Positions 13,566-22,727 of a stretch of 40,358 nucleotides of DNA are shown here, piece after piece; the stretch's first letter is position 1; every line of letters begins with the position of its first letter. This DNA is from Bacteroidota bacterium (GTDB taxonomy: Bacteria > Bacteroidota > Bacteroidia > Bacteroidales > GCA-2711565): positions 1 to 40,358 of the forward strand of contig PIVJ01000019.1 in assembly GCA_003353955.1 (NCBI GenBank), in the 5' to 3' direction. The translations under genes and the position numbers were made by a program. Below the pieces are notes generated by a model. It made no database searches. It worked only from the letters and a program-made list of their open reading frames with translations, and had not been told where the DNA came from.

Positions 13566-15305
13566 TTATTTCAATTTCATATCTTCAATGATTGCTTCAA
13601 TTTTTTTATCCAATTGATCATTGATGAGATTAAAATCACCTTTCGATTTCAGCTTTTCTTTTACCCCAAAATAAAATTTAATCTTGGGTTCAGTTCCTGA
13701 AGGCCGCATGCTTATTTTGCTTCCATCCTCAGTGAAGAATTGCAATACATTTGATTTTGGCAGATTAATAGGAGAGGTTCTCCCGCTTTCAAGTTCTAAC
13801 TCAATTGATTTGTCGTAATCTTTAATTAATATCACTTTAGAGTTGTTAATGCGCGGTGGTGGGTCATTTCTAAAGTCTTTCATCATTTGTTGAATCTCTT
13901 CAGCACCGGATTTTCCTTTTCTGACAATAGAAAGCAGGCTCTCTTTGTAAAATCCGAATTCGAGATAAATATCAATGAGTAGGTCGAAAATTGATTTGTT
14001 ATCCTGAGCTGACCAGGCAGCAATTTCAGCGATAATAGCACAGGCACTCACAGCATCTTTATCTCTAATAAAATCACCAATCATAAAGCCATAACTTTCC
14101 TCGCCTCCACCTATGAATGTTTTTACACCTTCATTTTTCTTAATTGTATCGGCTATCCATTTAAAACCTGTAAGAACATCGTAATATTCAACCCCGAATT
14201 TCACAGCAATATTCCTCATCAACTCACTGGTTACAATTGTTTTTATGATATATTCATTGCCTGTAAGCTTGTCGTTTTCTTTCCATTTTTTAAGTAAATA
14301 ATAAGTAAGCAGACATGCCGTTTGATTCCCATTTATCAGCACAAACTCATTTTGGTGGTTTTTTACCGCAATGCCAACCCTGTCTGCATCCGGATCCGTG
14401 GCCATCACTAGGGAAGCATTAATCTTAATGGCCTTGTTAATTGCCATTTCAAGGGCTGCGGATTCTTCAGGATTGGGAGAAACAACTGTGGGGAAATCTC
14501 CATCAGGAATGCTTTGTTCTTCAACCGGGAAAATATTGGTGAATCCAAAATCTTTTAAGCATCGGGGAATCATTGTAGCCCCTGTACCGTGAAGCGGCGT
14601 ATACACGATTTTTATATCGTGATGACTCTTAATTGCCTTAGGAGAGAGAGAGAGAGATTTAACTTTTTTTAAATATGCTTTGTCAATTTCTTCACCAATG
14701 ATGGTAATATTCTCTTTTATACCCTGAAATTTAACCTGCGAAATAGAAGTAATCTTTTGAGATTCTGCAACTACATTATTATCATGAGGAGGAATTAATT
14801 GTGCACCATCATTCCAATAAGCTTTGTAACCATTATATTCTTTTGGATTATGAGAGGCGGTTAATATTATTCCGCTTTGACATTTTAAATGTCGGATCGC
14901 AAAAGAGATTTCCGGCGTTGGTCTCATATCCTCAAATAAAAAAACCTGACAAGCATTTGCTGAAAGAACATCTGCTGCTATTTCAGAAAAATATCGACTA
15001 TTATTTCGTGAGTCATACCCAATTACAATTTTTATTTGTTCTCCAATCGGATATGTTTTTATGAGATAGTTGGCTAAGCCCTGTGTGGCCATTCCCACTG
15101 TATATTTATTCATTCTGTTTGTGCCAACACCCATAATTCCGCGTAAGCCGCCTGTGCCAAATTCAAGATCCTGATAAAAAGCTTCAGTTAATTCAGAAGG
15201 GTTATTTTCTAATAATGATGCAACACTTTCTCTCGTTTCCAGATCAAATTCTTTTGAAAGCCATAATTCTGCTCTTTTTCTAATTTCCTTATCTAATATT
15301 TTCAT
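13566..15305 (-). CDS. Phosphosugar mutase (phosphoglucomutase/phosphomannomutase family)
   Basis: The protein is 579 residues from ATG 15305, or 591 from ATG 15341; the latter overlaps the upstream gene by 19 bases. Family motifs are all present: the phosphoserine loop TASHNPKEYNGYK, the metal loop DPDADRVGIAV, the sugar-specificity loop GGEESYGFM and the phosphate-binding RPSGTEPKIKFYF. It resembles the PGM2-like group found in Bacteroidota, interconverting hexose 1- and 6-phosphates; whether glucose or mannose is preferred cannot be read. It is last in the run after ugd, UDP-glucuronate decarboxylase and the reductase, where it could supply glucose 1-phosphate for nucleotide sugars. A (GA)8 dinucleotide tract lies in its coding region at 14642-14657. 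Confidence 0.9.
   Translation of the reverse strand: MKILDKEIRKRAELWLSKEFDLETRESVASLLENNPSELTEAFYQDLEFGTGGLRGIMGVGTNRMNKYTVGMATQGLANYLIKTYPIGEQIKIVIGYDSRNNSRYFSEIAADVLSANACQVFLFEDMRPTPEISFAIRHLKCQSGIILTASHNPKEYNGYKAYWNDGAQLIPPHDNNVVAESQKITSISQVKFQGIKENITIIGEEIDKAYLKKVKSLSLSPKAIKSHHDIKIVYTPLHGTGATMIPRCLKDFGFTNIFPVEEQSIPDGDFPTVVSPNPEESAALEMAINKAIKINASLVMATDPDADRVGIAVKNHQNEFVLINGNQTACLLTYYLLKKWKENDKLTGNEYIIKTIVTSELMRNIAVKFGVEYYDVLTGFKWIADTIKKNEGVKTFIGGGEESYGFMIGDFIRDKDAVSACAIIAEIAAWSAQDNKSIFDLLIDIYLEFGFYKESLLSIVRKGKSGAEEIQQMMKDFRNDPPPRINNSKVILIKDYDKSIELELESGRTSPINLPKSNVLQFFTEDGSKISMRPSGTEPKIKFYFGVKEKLKSKGDFNLINDQLDKKIEAIIEDMKLK
14642..14657. repeat. (GA)8 dinucleotide tract inside the mutase gene
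   Basis: Eight GA units (TC on the coding strand) encode alternating Ser-Leu. Gain or loss of a unit would shift the frame in the middle of the phosphosugar mutase. Confidence 0.95.
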
Positions 15306-15322
15306 GATTGTGTGCTTTTCTA

Positions 15323-16180
15323 TTAAAGGTTTTTCAGACATTTCTCCAAACTGTCTTTCCAGTATGGAATTGCAATCTCTAATTTTTTCGTAATTTTTGA
15401 TTTATCTAATAAACTATATGCCGGCCTATTTGCTGCTGTTGGATAATCTTTTGTTTTAATTGGCATGATTTTGCAATCAATGTTTTTTAACTCCATAATG
15501 GTTTGAGCAAATTCGAACCAGGAGCAATACCCTTTATTTGAATAATTATAAATTTCTATGCCAGAATTATCATGATTTAATATAAGCTGGAGGATTGTTT
15601 GAGCCAAATCAGCAGCGTAGGTTGGCGAACCGATTTGATCATCAATAACTTGTAATGATTCCCTTTCTGTTCCTAAGCGTAGCATTGTTTTAACAAAGTT
15701 ATGCCCATATTCAGAATATAACCAGGAGGTACGGATAATAATGGCATTTGTAGCAAATTGCTTGACTTTATCTTCACTTAAGAGCTTGGTGTGCCCATAA
15801 AATGATTTAGGATTTGGTAAGTCTGATTCAAGATAAGACTTTTGGCTTTTGCCATCAAATACATAATCAGTTGATATTTGAATGATAGAGGCTCCGTATT
15901 TACTCGCAGTCTTTGCAATTAATTCAACAGCTGTTACATTAATTAAGGTCGCTAGGTCTTTTTCTGTTTCCGCTTTATCAACAGCAGTATAAGCAGCACA
16001 ATTTATAATATAATTAATGTCATGCTGATTAAAGAATTGATCCAATTGAGTTTCGGAAGTAATGTCTAATTCTTTTATGTCGGTAAAGTGAAAAAAGATG
16101 CCCGGGAGAAAGGGCTCGAGTTTTTGTATTTCTCTGCCTAACTGTCCATTACACCCGGTGACAAGAATATTCTTCTTCAT
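15323..16180 (-). CDS. rfbD: dTDP-4-dehydrorhamnose reductase family protein
   Basis: The product is a 285-residue extended short-chain dehydrogenase of RmlD type. The N-terminal nucleotide-binding motif is TGCNGQLGREI. STDYVFDGKSQKSYLESD is the RmlD hallmark, and YGHTK supplies the catalytic Tyr and Lys. RmlD reduces dTDP-4-keto-rhamnose to dTDP-L-rhamnose. RmlA, B and C are not in this window, so the other steps would be encoded elsewhere. It is separated by 3 bases from the upstream decarboxylase gene and by 17 from the mutase start, consistent with one operon. Confidence 0.88.
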   Translation of the reverse strand: MKKNILVTGCNGQLGREIQKLEPFLPGIFFHFTDIKELDITSETQLDQFFNQHDINYIINCAAYTAVDKAETEKDLATLINVTAVELIAKTASKYGASIIQISTDYVFDGKSQKSYLESDLPNPKSFYGHTKLLSEDKVKQFATNAIIIRTSWLYSEYGHNFVKTMLRLGTERESLQVIDDQIGSPTYAADLAQTILQLILNHDNSGIEIYNYSNKGYCSWFEFAQTIMELKNIDCKIMPIKTKDYPTAANRPAYSLLDKSKITKKLEIAIPYWKDSLEKCLKNL

Positions 16181-16183
16181 TCA

Positions 16184-17116
16184 CTAAACAATTGTCTTGA
16201 AAAAATCTATAGTTCTTTGCAGGCCTTCATCTAAATTAATAGTTGGCTCCCAACCTAATTTGGTTCTTGCCAGTGTAATGTCAGGTCGTCTGTGCAAGGG
16301 ATCGTCAGCAGGCAATGGTTCATAAATAATTTTCGATTTAGATCCGGTCAGCTGAATAACCTTATTAGCAAGTTCGATCATCGTAAATTCGTCCGGATTG
16401 CCAACATTCACTGGTCTGATAAAATTATCAGGGCTATTCATTAAACGAATCATTCCTTCCGTAAGATCATCCACATATTGAAAACTACGGGTTTGTTTAC
16501 CATCTCCATAAATAGAAATATCTTTTCCTTTTAAAGCCTGAACAATAAAATTGGAAACAACTCTTCCGTCATTAGGGTGCATTCGAGGGCCGTATGTATT
16601 GAAAATACGGATGATTTTTATTTTTACATTATTTTGTTTGTGGTAATTGATAAAAAGAGATTCTGCACACCGCTTTCCTTCATCGTAACAGGCTCTGGTA
16701 CCAATTGGATTTACGTTACCCCAATATGATTCTGGTTGTGGATGGACTTGTGGATCACCGTAGACTTCACTGGTTGATGCCTGTAAAATTTTGGCATTAA
16801 TTCGTTTAGCTAATCCCAACATATTAATGGCACCGGCTACAGATGTTTTAATTGTTTTTATAGGATTATATTGATAATGTATTGGAGAAGCGGGACATGC
16901 CAGGTTATAAATTTCGTCAACCTCGATAAGATACGGCATTGTTACATCGTGCCTCACTAATTCGAAGCATGGATTATTGATTAGGTGTACCACATTTTTC
17001 TTTTGCCCTGTAAAATAGTTGTCCAGGCAAATAACTTCATTACCGTCATTAAGTAGTCGTTCACATAAATGCGATCCTAAAAAACCGGCACCGCCTGTTA
17101 CGAGGATTTTCTTCAT
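16184..17116 (-). CDS. UDP-glucuronate decarboxylase (UDP-xylose synthase)
   Basis: The protein has 310 residues. The Rossmann motif TGGAGFLG is at 7-14. STSEVYGD (114-121) contains the glutamate used in decarboxylation, and YDEGKR gives the catalytic Y144 and K148. SWGNVNP-like and [10 protein letters not shown] segments fit the UXS group of the extended SDR family. It converts UDP-glucuronate to UDP-xylose. The next gene upstream is UDP-glucose dehydrogenase, which makes its substrate, so the pair forms a UDP-Glc to UDP-GlcA to UDP-Xyl route. A near-consensus -7 box (TATCTTTA) precedes it. Confidence 0.92.
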   Translation of the reverse strand: MKKILVTGGAGFLGSHLCERLLNDGNEVICLDNYFTGQKKNVVHLINNPCFELVRHDVTMPYLIEVDEIYNLACPASPIHYQYNPIKTIKTSVAGAINMLGLAKRINAKILQASTSEVYGDPQVHPQPESYWGNVNPIGTRACYDEGKRCAESLFINYHKQNNVKIKIIRIFNTYGPRMHPNDGRVVSNFIVQALKGKDISIYGDGKQTRSFQYVDDLTEGMIRLMNSPDNFIRPVNVGNPDEFTMIELANKVIQLTGSKSKIIYEPLPADDPLHRRPDITLARTKLGWEPTINLDEGLQRTIDFFKTIV

Positions 17117-17185
17117 TAGTTATAGAATTAATATTGTGTAAAGATAGAAAAAATGAAAAATACTGACGTTATATCAGACCCTGGG

Positions 17186-18511
17186 TTATTTCTTTATTTT
17201 AGTTCCGATGCACGAATACTTAAATCCCAGTTTCTTTATTTCTGTAGCATCGTAAATATTTCTTCCGTCAAAAATTACATTGTCTTTGATAAGTGATTTT
17301 ATTCTAGCAAAGTCAGGAAATTTAAACTCTGCCCATTCAGTAATTATTGTCAGACAGTTGGCACCTTCAAGTGCCTCATACTGATTAGCCGCATAAGTCA
17401 CAGTATTGCCAAGTATTCGCTTTCCTTCACCTGTAGCAACTGGGTCATATACAGAAACAGAAGCACCAGCTTCTAACAATAGCCTAATTATCACTAATGA
17501 TGGAGCTTCTCGCATATCATCCGTTTTTGGTTTAAACGAAAGCCCCCATAGAGCTATTTTTTTCCCTTGTAAGTTATGCTCATAATATGTTGATATTTTT
17601 TTGAAAATGATTGACTTTTGCTTTTCGTTTACTTCTTCAACTGCTTTTAATACTTTTAAGGAATAAGCATTGTCATCAGCAGTTTTAATCAAGGCTTTTA
17701 CATCCTTCGGAAAACAGGATCCTCCATATCCGGCACCCGGATAAATAAATTTAGAGCCGATACGCGTATCTGAGCCAATTCCTTTTTGAACCATCTTTAC
17801 ATCGGCCCCAACAATTTCGCATAAATTAGCAATATCGTTCATGAAACTAATTTTAGTGGCAAGCATAGAGTTGGCAGTATATTTGGTCATTTCTGCAGAT
17901 AGTACATCCATAAAAATCACCGGATGTCCGTTCATCGTAAATGGCTTGTAGAGATTCTTCATTAGGTTTTTTGCTTTGGAAGAGTCAACTCCAACCACAA
18001 TGCGATCTGGTCGCATAAAATCTTCAATGGCAGCTCCTTCTTTAAGAAATTCCGGATTGGAAGCAACATCAAAAATCAATTTTGACTTACGGATATTCAG
18101 TTCTTTTTGAATGATATTTCTAACTTTTTCAGCAGTACCCACGGGAACTGTGCTTTTAGTAGCCATCAGGATATAGTTGTTCATATTTCTGCCAACTTCC
18201 CGTGCTACATCCAATATATAACTTAAATCTGCACTGCCGTCTTCATCCGGAGGTGTACCGACTGCACTAAATATTACTTCACAATCTTTAATAGCTGAAG
18301 GGAGATCTGTAGTGAAATACAATCGTTCTTTTTTTACATTCCTATGAATTAATTCCTCTAATCCCGGTTCAAAAATTGGTATGATCCCTTTGTTAAGATT
18401 ATCAATCTTTTGTTTGTCAACATCAACACAGCTAACTTGGATGCCTACTTCTGCAAAGCACGTACCTGTCACCAATCCAACATAGCCAGTTCCTATAATT
18501 GTTATTTTCAT
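17186..18511 (-). CDS. ugd: UDP-glucose 6-dehydrogenase
   Basis: The protein has 441 residues. GTGYVGLVTGTCFAEVG (7-23) is the NAD-binding loop, and GYGGSCFPKD carries the catalytic Cys266. SNPEFLKEGAAIEDFMRPDR and GLSFKPKTDDMREAPS are other family signatures. It oxidises UDP-glucose to UDP-glucuronate in two NAD-dependent steps. It heads the minus-strand sugar-nucleotide cluster. A -7 promoter box TATATTTG lies at 18556-18549, about 40 bases before the start. Confidence 0.95.
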   Translation of the reverse strand: MKITIIGTGYVGLVTGTCFAEVGIQVSCVDVDKQKIDNLNKGIIPIFEPGLEELIHRNVKKERLYFTTDLPSAIKDCEVIFSAVGTPPDEDGSADLSYILDVAREVGRNMNNYILMATKSTVPVGTAEKVRNIIQKELNIRKSKLIFDVASNPEFLKEGAAIEDFMRPDRIVVGVDSSKAKNLMKNLYKPFTMNGHPVIFMDVLSAEMTKYTANSMLATKISFMNDIANLCEIVGADVKMVQKGIGSDTRIGSKFIYPGAGYGGSCFPKDVKALIKTADDNAYSLKVLKAVEEVNEKQKSIIFKKISTYYEHNLQGKKIALWGLSFKPKTDDMREAPSLVIIRLLLEAGASVSVYDPVATGEGKRILGNTVTYAANQYEALEGANCLTIITEWAEFKFPDFARIKSLIKDNVIFDGRNIYDATEIKKLGFKYSCIGTKIKK

Positions 18512-18548
18512 CTTAAATATTTGAATTAGGTGGTTTAAAAAATCGTCA

Positions 18549-18556
18549 CAAATATA
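18549..18556 (-). promoter_or_regulatory. Promoter -7 element of ugd
   Basis: TATATTTG matches TAnnTTTG 38 bases upstream of the ugd start. A convincing TTG at the -33 position was not found. Confidence 0.45.
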
Positions 18557-18657
18557 GCTAAAATAAGCTGTGATTAATGTAGGGGTGCTAAGTTTTTTGT
18601 TAAACGTATAACAAAAAAAATAGCGTAAATAATTATTGGTTCTGACAACAGTTGTTC

Positions 18658-18905
18658 TTATAAGTAAACAGTGGCGAGTGCATTTTTATAAGCGTAAACA
18701 ATAACCTCAATTAAATTTCTGACCGATATTAATACCATCGTTCTCTTTCTGTCTTTTTCGTCCGACATCTTTATCCTGAATTTTTCAATATAAAGATAAT
18801 CTTTGATGTATTCCAACTCAGTACCAAGGTCGGGATGGATTTTATTGGGAGAAAAGATGGTTGAATGTAATAATTTTGGTTTCGGGGAGTAGATGTGTCT
18901 AAGCC
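18658..18905 (-). pseudogene. Fragment resembling a LytS-type histidine kinase
   Basis: An open minus-strand frame without an early start codon contains LGTELEYIKDYLYIEKFRIK. This resembles the segment after the phospho-acceptor region of LytS/YehU kinases (pattern ELE-hydrophobic-I-x-x-YL-x-IEK-x-RF). Downstream residues do not continue the kinase domain and the frame ends at TAA 18660-18658. It is most likely a relic; the resemblance covers only about 20 residues. Confidence 0.35.
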
Positions 18906-19061
18906 CGCTATATATAAACTAATGAGTAATTTATGAATACTTAAGTATGTGATTTCCGACCTGTATACTAAGTGTTATTGGAAGCTAATGCATTATAGAA
19001 ATTGACCAGCTTGGAATGTAATAAGTTTTGATAGAAAGGATGAGAGAACTTCTTAAGCAAA
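18906..19061. other. Gene-free stretch
   Basis: No reading frame, RNA or repeat could be supported between the kinase-like fragment and the tRNA terminator. Confidence 0.5.
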
Positions 19062-19093
19062 ATAAAAAAACCTACAACGGAAATTTGTAGGTT
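19062..19093 (-). terminator. Terminator of tRNA-Lys
   Basis: On the minus strand AACCTACAA (19093-19085) and TTGTAGGTT (19077-19069) form a 9-bp stem, followed by a T-rich tail. It begins 7 bases after the tRNA end. Confidence 0.8.
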
Positions 19094-19099
19094 CTTGTG

Positions 19100-19172
19100 T
19101 GATCCGCCCGGGGTTCGAACCCGGGACCCTATGCTTAAAAGGCATATGCTCTACCAACTGAGCTAGCGAATC
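19100..19172 (-). tRNA. tRNA-Lys(TTT)
   Basis: This is a 73-nt cloverleaf on the minus strand. Acceptor arms GATTCGC and GCGGATC pair with one G-T. The D-arm is GCTCAGTTGGTAGAGC, the anticodon loop CTTTTAA has anticodon TTT, and the T-arm contains GGTTCGAAC. The discriminator base is A and CCA is not encoded. A perfect promoter lies just upstream. Confidence 0.95.
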
Positions 19173-19191
19173 ATTTTCGATTTTCGAGATG

Positions 19192-19221
19192 CAAAATTAA
19201 AATTTATTTTTCAGAAAACAA
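19192..19221 (-). promoter_or_regulatory. Promoter of tRNA-Lys
   Basis: TTG (19221-19219), 19 bases, then TAATTTTG (19199-19192): both elements of the Bacteroidota promoter at ideal spacing, 20 bases before the mature tRNA. Confidence 0.7.
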
Positions 19222-19237
19222 TGATATTTTTAAGAAA

Positions 19238-19846
19238 TTATAAAACGCCTTTTCCTTCCCTGATAATTGAAATTTCGTTTTGTGTACAGTCAATAATTGT
19301 TGAAGCCTCATTGCCTCCGAAACCTCCATCAATTACAATGTCCACAATGTTTTTGTATTTTTCATGAATCAATTCAGGGTCTGTCGTATATTCAATCAGT
19401 TCATCCTCATCATACACAGAAGAAGACATGATCGGATTTCCTAATTCTGTAATAATCACATTGGTAATATTGTTATCAGGAATCCTAATTCCTACCGTTT
19501 TTTTCTTACTCTGAAATAGCTTGGGTACTTTATTATTAGCTTCCAATATAAATGTAAACGGACCCGGTAAATACCTTCGCATTAATTTATAAACTTCGTT
19601 ATTGATGGGTTTGGTAAAGTCTGAAATGTGCCTCAAATCCGAGCATATGAACGAAAAATTTGCTTTCGCCTTCTTAATTCCTTTTAGTTGAGCAATCTTT
19701 TCAACAGCCTTGTTTTTATAAATATCACATCCGATTCCATAAACAGTATCTGTCGGATAAATTATAATTCCTCCCTTACTAAGGCATTCTACTACTTTTT
19801 TAATCTGACGATCACTTGGATTCTCAGGATGAATTTTTAATAGCAT
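19238..19846 (-). CDS. L-threonylcarbamoyladenylate synthase (Sua5/YciO/YrdC family)
   Basis: The protein is 202 residues from ATG 19846. The longer frame from 19879 starts at the SRP RNA terminator and is unlikely. The family core is KGGIIIYPTDTVYGIGCDIYKNKAVEKIAQLKGI, with the KxR/S(x)2N-type nucleotide-binding region near the end (STIIDCTQNEISIIREGKG). The enzyme makes threonylcarbamoyl-AMP from threonine, bicarbonate and ATP for t6A modification of ANN-decoding tRNAs. It lies directly downstream of the SRP RNA gene. YciO-like paralogues of unknown role look similar, so the exact subgroup is less certain than the family. Confidence 0.88.
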   Translation of the reverse strand: MLLKIHPENPSDRQIKKVVECLSKGGIIIYPTDTVYGIGCDIYKNKAVEKIAQLKGIKKAKANFSFICSDLRHISDFTKPINNEVYKLMRRYLPGPFTFILEANNKVPKLFQSKKKTVGIRIPDNNITNVIITELGNPIMSSSVYDEDELIEYTTDPELIHEKYKNIVDIVIDGGFGGNEASTIIDCTQNEISIIREGKGVL

Positions 19847-19879
19847 ACGTAAATTTAATATTCTAATTAAGAGAGTCAA

Positions 19880-19984
19880 AAAAAGGGTAAGCTACTTATA
19901 TCGCACCGCTACAACCGTCTACCCTTGCTCCCTTCCGGATCTGGGGGAGTTCAACAGGAGCTGGTCGTATAAGACTTACCCTCT
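19880..19984 (-). ncRNA. ffs: Signal recognition particle RNA, small bacterial type
   Basis: The minus strand carries the conserved SRP RNA apical domain, with GTTGAACTCCCCCAG followed by TCCGGAAGGGAGCAAGGG around 19950-19915. The ends GGGTAAG and CTTACCC pair to close the hairpin, and a T run follows at 19884-19878. The length of about 105 nt fits the 4.5S-like type. A TTG-N20-TAGTTTTG promoter precedes it. Confidence 0.93.
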
Positions 19985-19985
19985 G

Positions 19986-20016
19986 CAAAACTACAAATAT
20001 GTTAACATTAGCGCAA
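19986..20016 (-). promoter_or_regulatory. Promoter of the SRP RNA
   Basis: TTG (20016-20014), 20 bases, then TAGTTTTG (19993-19986), immediately before the RNA 5' end. Confidence 0.7.
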
Positions 20017-20043
20017 TATTTTTTTACTTTTATTTTAATTTAG

Positions 20044-20051
20044 TAAGTTTG
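20044..20051 (+). promoter_or_regulatory. Promoter -7 element for the DUF4199 gene
   Basis: TAAGTTTG matches TAnnTTTG 33 bases before ATG 20084. The -33 element is not clear. Confidence 0.4.
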
Positions 20052-20083
20052 TATATATAAATTAAAAACCAAAGTTAATAATC

Positions 20084-20599
20084 ATGGAAGAAAATCAAAC
20101 ATCATCGTTTAAAATTGCATTAAACTATGCAATGATAACTGCAGCAGTATTGATCATTTTAGATTTAATTTTTTACGTAATGGATGTGCCTAAGCAATCA
20201 GACATCAGATTTATTGCTTTTCTGGCTTATATTGCTGGAATTGTTTGGGGTCAGAAAGTTTATCGTGATGTATATTCTAACGGTTTTATTTCATATGGAA
20301 AATCTTTCTCCATTGGTTTCACAATTGGTATACTGGCAGTAGTTGTAATAGCAATTTATACTTTTGTTTTCGCGAAATTTATTGATCCTTCAATAGTTAC
20401 TCAAGCAATGGAAGCAGCTGAAGAGGAAATGATGCAGTCAGGGAATTTAACTGATGAACAAATTGATCAAAGATTAGAAATGACAGCTAAAGTTACCACT
20501 CCATTTACAATGGCAATTGGAGTTTTCTTTTTTGGAGGTCTTATAATTGCAGTTGTTTCATTGGTCACTTCCATATTCATCAAAAAGGAGCAAGCATAG
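20084..20599 (+). CDS. DUF4199 membrane protein
   Basis: The 171-residue protein has four hydrophobic segments, two near the N-terminus (about 12-32 and 42-58), one in the middle (about 73-97) and one near the C-terminus (about 143-165). A charged Glu-rich loop (MEAAEEEMMQSGNLTDEQIDQRLEM) precedes the last one. The pattern and the FISYGKSFSIGFTIG segment fit DUF4199, a Bacteroidota family of unknown function often encoded just before a GT2 glycosyltransferase, as here (16-base gap). Confidence 0.8.
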   Translation: MEENQTSSFKIALNYAMITAAVLIILDLIFYVMDVPKQSDIRFIAFLAYIAGIVWGQKVYRDVYSNGFISYGKSFSIGFTIGILAVVVIAIYTFVFAKFIDPSIVTQAMEAAEEEMMQSGNLTDEQIDQRLEMTAKVTTPFTMAIGVFFFGGLIIAVVSLVTSIFIKKEQA

Positions 20600-20614
20600 T
20601 TTAATATTTTATAA

Positions 20615-21556
20615 ATGAATGTATCAATCGTAATTCCTTTTTTAAACGAAGAGGAATCAATTCCGAAATTAAGTGAATGGATAGGGGAGGTTATGATTTC
20701 TCATAAACTCAGCTATGAGATAATTTGGGTAGATGATGGCAGTACTGATTCATCCTGGCAAATAGTTGAACAACTTAGCAACGAAAATAAGCTAAACAAA
20801 GGGATTAAGTTCAGAAGAAATTATGGAAAATCTGCAGCACTAAATTCAGGATTTGAAGTCGTGGAGGGAGAAGTTGTAATAACGATGGATGCAGATTTAC
20901 AAGATAGCCCGGAGGAGATCCCGGCATTGTATGATATGATTATGAAAGACGGATATGATTTGGTATCCGGCTGGAAAAAGAAGCGTCATGATCCAATTTC
21001 TAAACGGTGGCCATCTAAAGTTTACAATGCCATAAACAGAAAAATTACCGGAATACAACTACATGATTTTAATTGCGGATTAAAAGCGTATAAAAAGGTA
21101 GTTGTGAAAAATATTGAGGTTTATGGTGAGATGCACCGTTTTATTCCGGTAATTGCCAAGTGGGCAGGATTTTTAAAAATTACGGAAAAAGTTGTATCAC
21201 ATCAAAAACGAGAATACGGTAAAACGAAGTTTGGGTTAGAAAGATACAGAAGAGGTTTTCTGGATTTACTTTCGATCACCTTTGTTTCCAGATTTGGTAA
21301 AAGACCAATGCATTTATTCGGCTCATTAGGAACAATTCTATTTTTAATCGGTCTTGGAATAGCTTTTTATCTTGTATATGCCAAAATGTTTATGATGGAA
21401 TACGCCATGACTGACCGGCCTATGTTTTATTTTGGAATACTTTCTATGATTTTAGGATCTCAATTATTTATGACCGGATTTTTATCTGAAATGATATCCA
21501 GAAATTCTTCCGAACGAAATAAATATCAAATTTCACATAAAATTGGACTAAAATAA
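20615..21556 (+). CDS. GT2 family glycosyltransferase, polyprenyl-phosphate type
   Basis: The protein has 313 residues. The N-terminal GT-A domain shows IPFLNEEESI, VDDGSTD and the metal-binding region MDADLQDSPEEIP, with DFNCGLKAY and the later KREYGKTKFG motif typical of the DPM1/ArnC-like group. Two transmembrane segments at the C-terminus (about 238-258 and 273-295) anchor it. Such enzymes transfer sugars to polyprenyl phosphate on the cytoplasmic face. The sugar is unknown; the GDP-heptose genes nearby make a link to envelope glycans plausible but unproven. Confidence 0.88.
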   Translation: MNVSIVIPFLNEEESIPKLSEWIGEVMISHKLSYEIIWVDDGSTDSSWQIVEQLSNENKLNKGIKFRRNYGKSAALNSGFEVVEGEVVITMDADLQDSPEEIPALYDMIMKDGYDLVSGWKKKRHDPISKRWPSKVYNAINRKITGIQLHDFNCGLKAYKKVVVKNIEVYGEMHRFIPVIAKWAGFLKITEKVVSHQKREYGKTKFGLERYRRGFLDLLSITFVSRFGKRPMHLFGSLGTILFLIGLGIAFYLVYAKMFMMEYAMTDRPMFYFGILSMILGSQLFMTGFLSEMISRNSSERNKYQISHKIGLK

Positions 21557-21572
21557 CCATTACATATTAAAA

Positions 21573-22727
21573 ATGGGAAATAAGTTGAAGATCATAATTG
21601 TGGGTTCGGCATATCCATATAGAGGTGGACTCGCTGCATTTAACGAACGAATAGCACAAGCATATATTCAGCAGGATCATGAAGTTGAAATTGAAACATT
21701 CACACTGCAATATCCTTCATTTTTATTTCCAGGTAAAACTCAGTTCTCTTCAGAGCCGGCACCTGATAATTTGAAAATAGAAAGATCAGTAAATTCTATC
21801 AATCCAATAAGTTGGTATAAAGTAGGTCGGAAAATTCGTAATAAAAATCCGGATATTGTGATTATGAAATTCTGGATTCCGTTTATGGCTCCATGTTTTG
21901 GAACTATTGCAAAAGTTATCAAGAAAGATAAGAAGATAAAACTCATATCCATAATTGATAATATTATCCCTCATGAAAAGCATATTGGGGATCGTTGGTT
22001 GGCAACCTATTTTGTAAAATACATTGATGGATTTATAGCAATGTCAAAATCGGTTCTTGCTGAATTAGAGACATTTGATACTATCAAACCTAAGTCGTTC
22101 TTTCCTCATCCATTATATGATCAGTTTGGTACTTCTATTTCAAAAATGCAAGCTTCAAAGAATCTATTCTTGGATGAGAAATTTAATTACCTCTTGTTTT
22201 TTGGTTTTATTCGTGATTATAAGGGTCTTGATTTAGCGCTAAAAGCAATGTCTGATAAAAGAATAAAAAAATTGCCTGTTAAGCTTATTGTTGCAGGAGA
22301 ATATTATACCAACTCGAAACCTTATGAGGACTTAATAGAAGAATTGGACATTAAAGATCACTTAATATTGGTGAATGATTTTATTCCGGACAGCAAAGTA
22401 GTTGATTATTTTTGTATTGCTGATATTATCGTTCAGCCCTATAAAAGTGCCACACAAAGTGGCGTTACACAAATTGCTTATCATTTTGAAAAGCCAATGA
22501 TTGTAACAGATGTGGGAGGACTCTCAGAAATTGTACCTCATGAAAAAGTAGGTTATATTGTTGGGCAGAACCCAATTGAGATAGCTGACTCAATACTTAG
22601 GTTTTATCAGGAAAAGAAAGAAAAAGAATTTATTATCAATATCAAGGAAGAGAAAAAAAAATATTCATGGGAGGGCATGTTAAAAGCAATTGACCAATTA
22701 ATTGAAATAAAAAAAGATGATTGTTAG
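21573..22727 (+). CDS. GT4-type glycosyltransferase
   Basis: The 384-residue protein has a GT-B arrangement. The N-terminus is IIIVGSAYPYRGGLAAFNERIAQAY, and the C-terminal nucleotide-sugar domain contains FFGFIRDYKGLDLALKAM, LIVAGEYY and SGVTQIAYHFEKPMIVTDVGGLSEIV. The usual EX7E segment is altered in the second half (V in place of the first Glu region), so donor geometry may vary. It overlaps the heptose kinase gene by 11 bases, suggesting coupled translation. It could use GDP-heptose made by the following genes, but that is inference from context. Confidence 0.85.
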   Translation: MGNKLKIIIVGSAYPYRGGLAAFNERIAQAYIQQDHEVEIETFTLQYPSFLFPGKTQFSSEPAPDNLKIERSVNSINPISWYKVGRKIRNKNPDIVIMKFWIPFMAPCFGTIAKVIKKDKKIKLISIIDNIIPHEKHIGDRWLATYFVKYIDGFIAMSKSVLAELETFDTIKPKSFFPHPLYDQFGTSISKMQASKNLFLDEKFNYLLFFGFIRDYKGLDLALKAMSDKRIKKLPVKLIVAGEYYTNSKPYEDLIEELDIKDHLILVNDFIPDSKVVDYFCIADIIVQPYKSATQSGVTQIAYHFEKPMIVTDVGGLSEIVPHEKVGYIVGQNPIEIADSILRFYQEKKEKEFIINIKEEKKKYSWEGMLKAIDQLIEIKKDDC

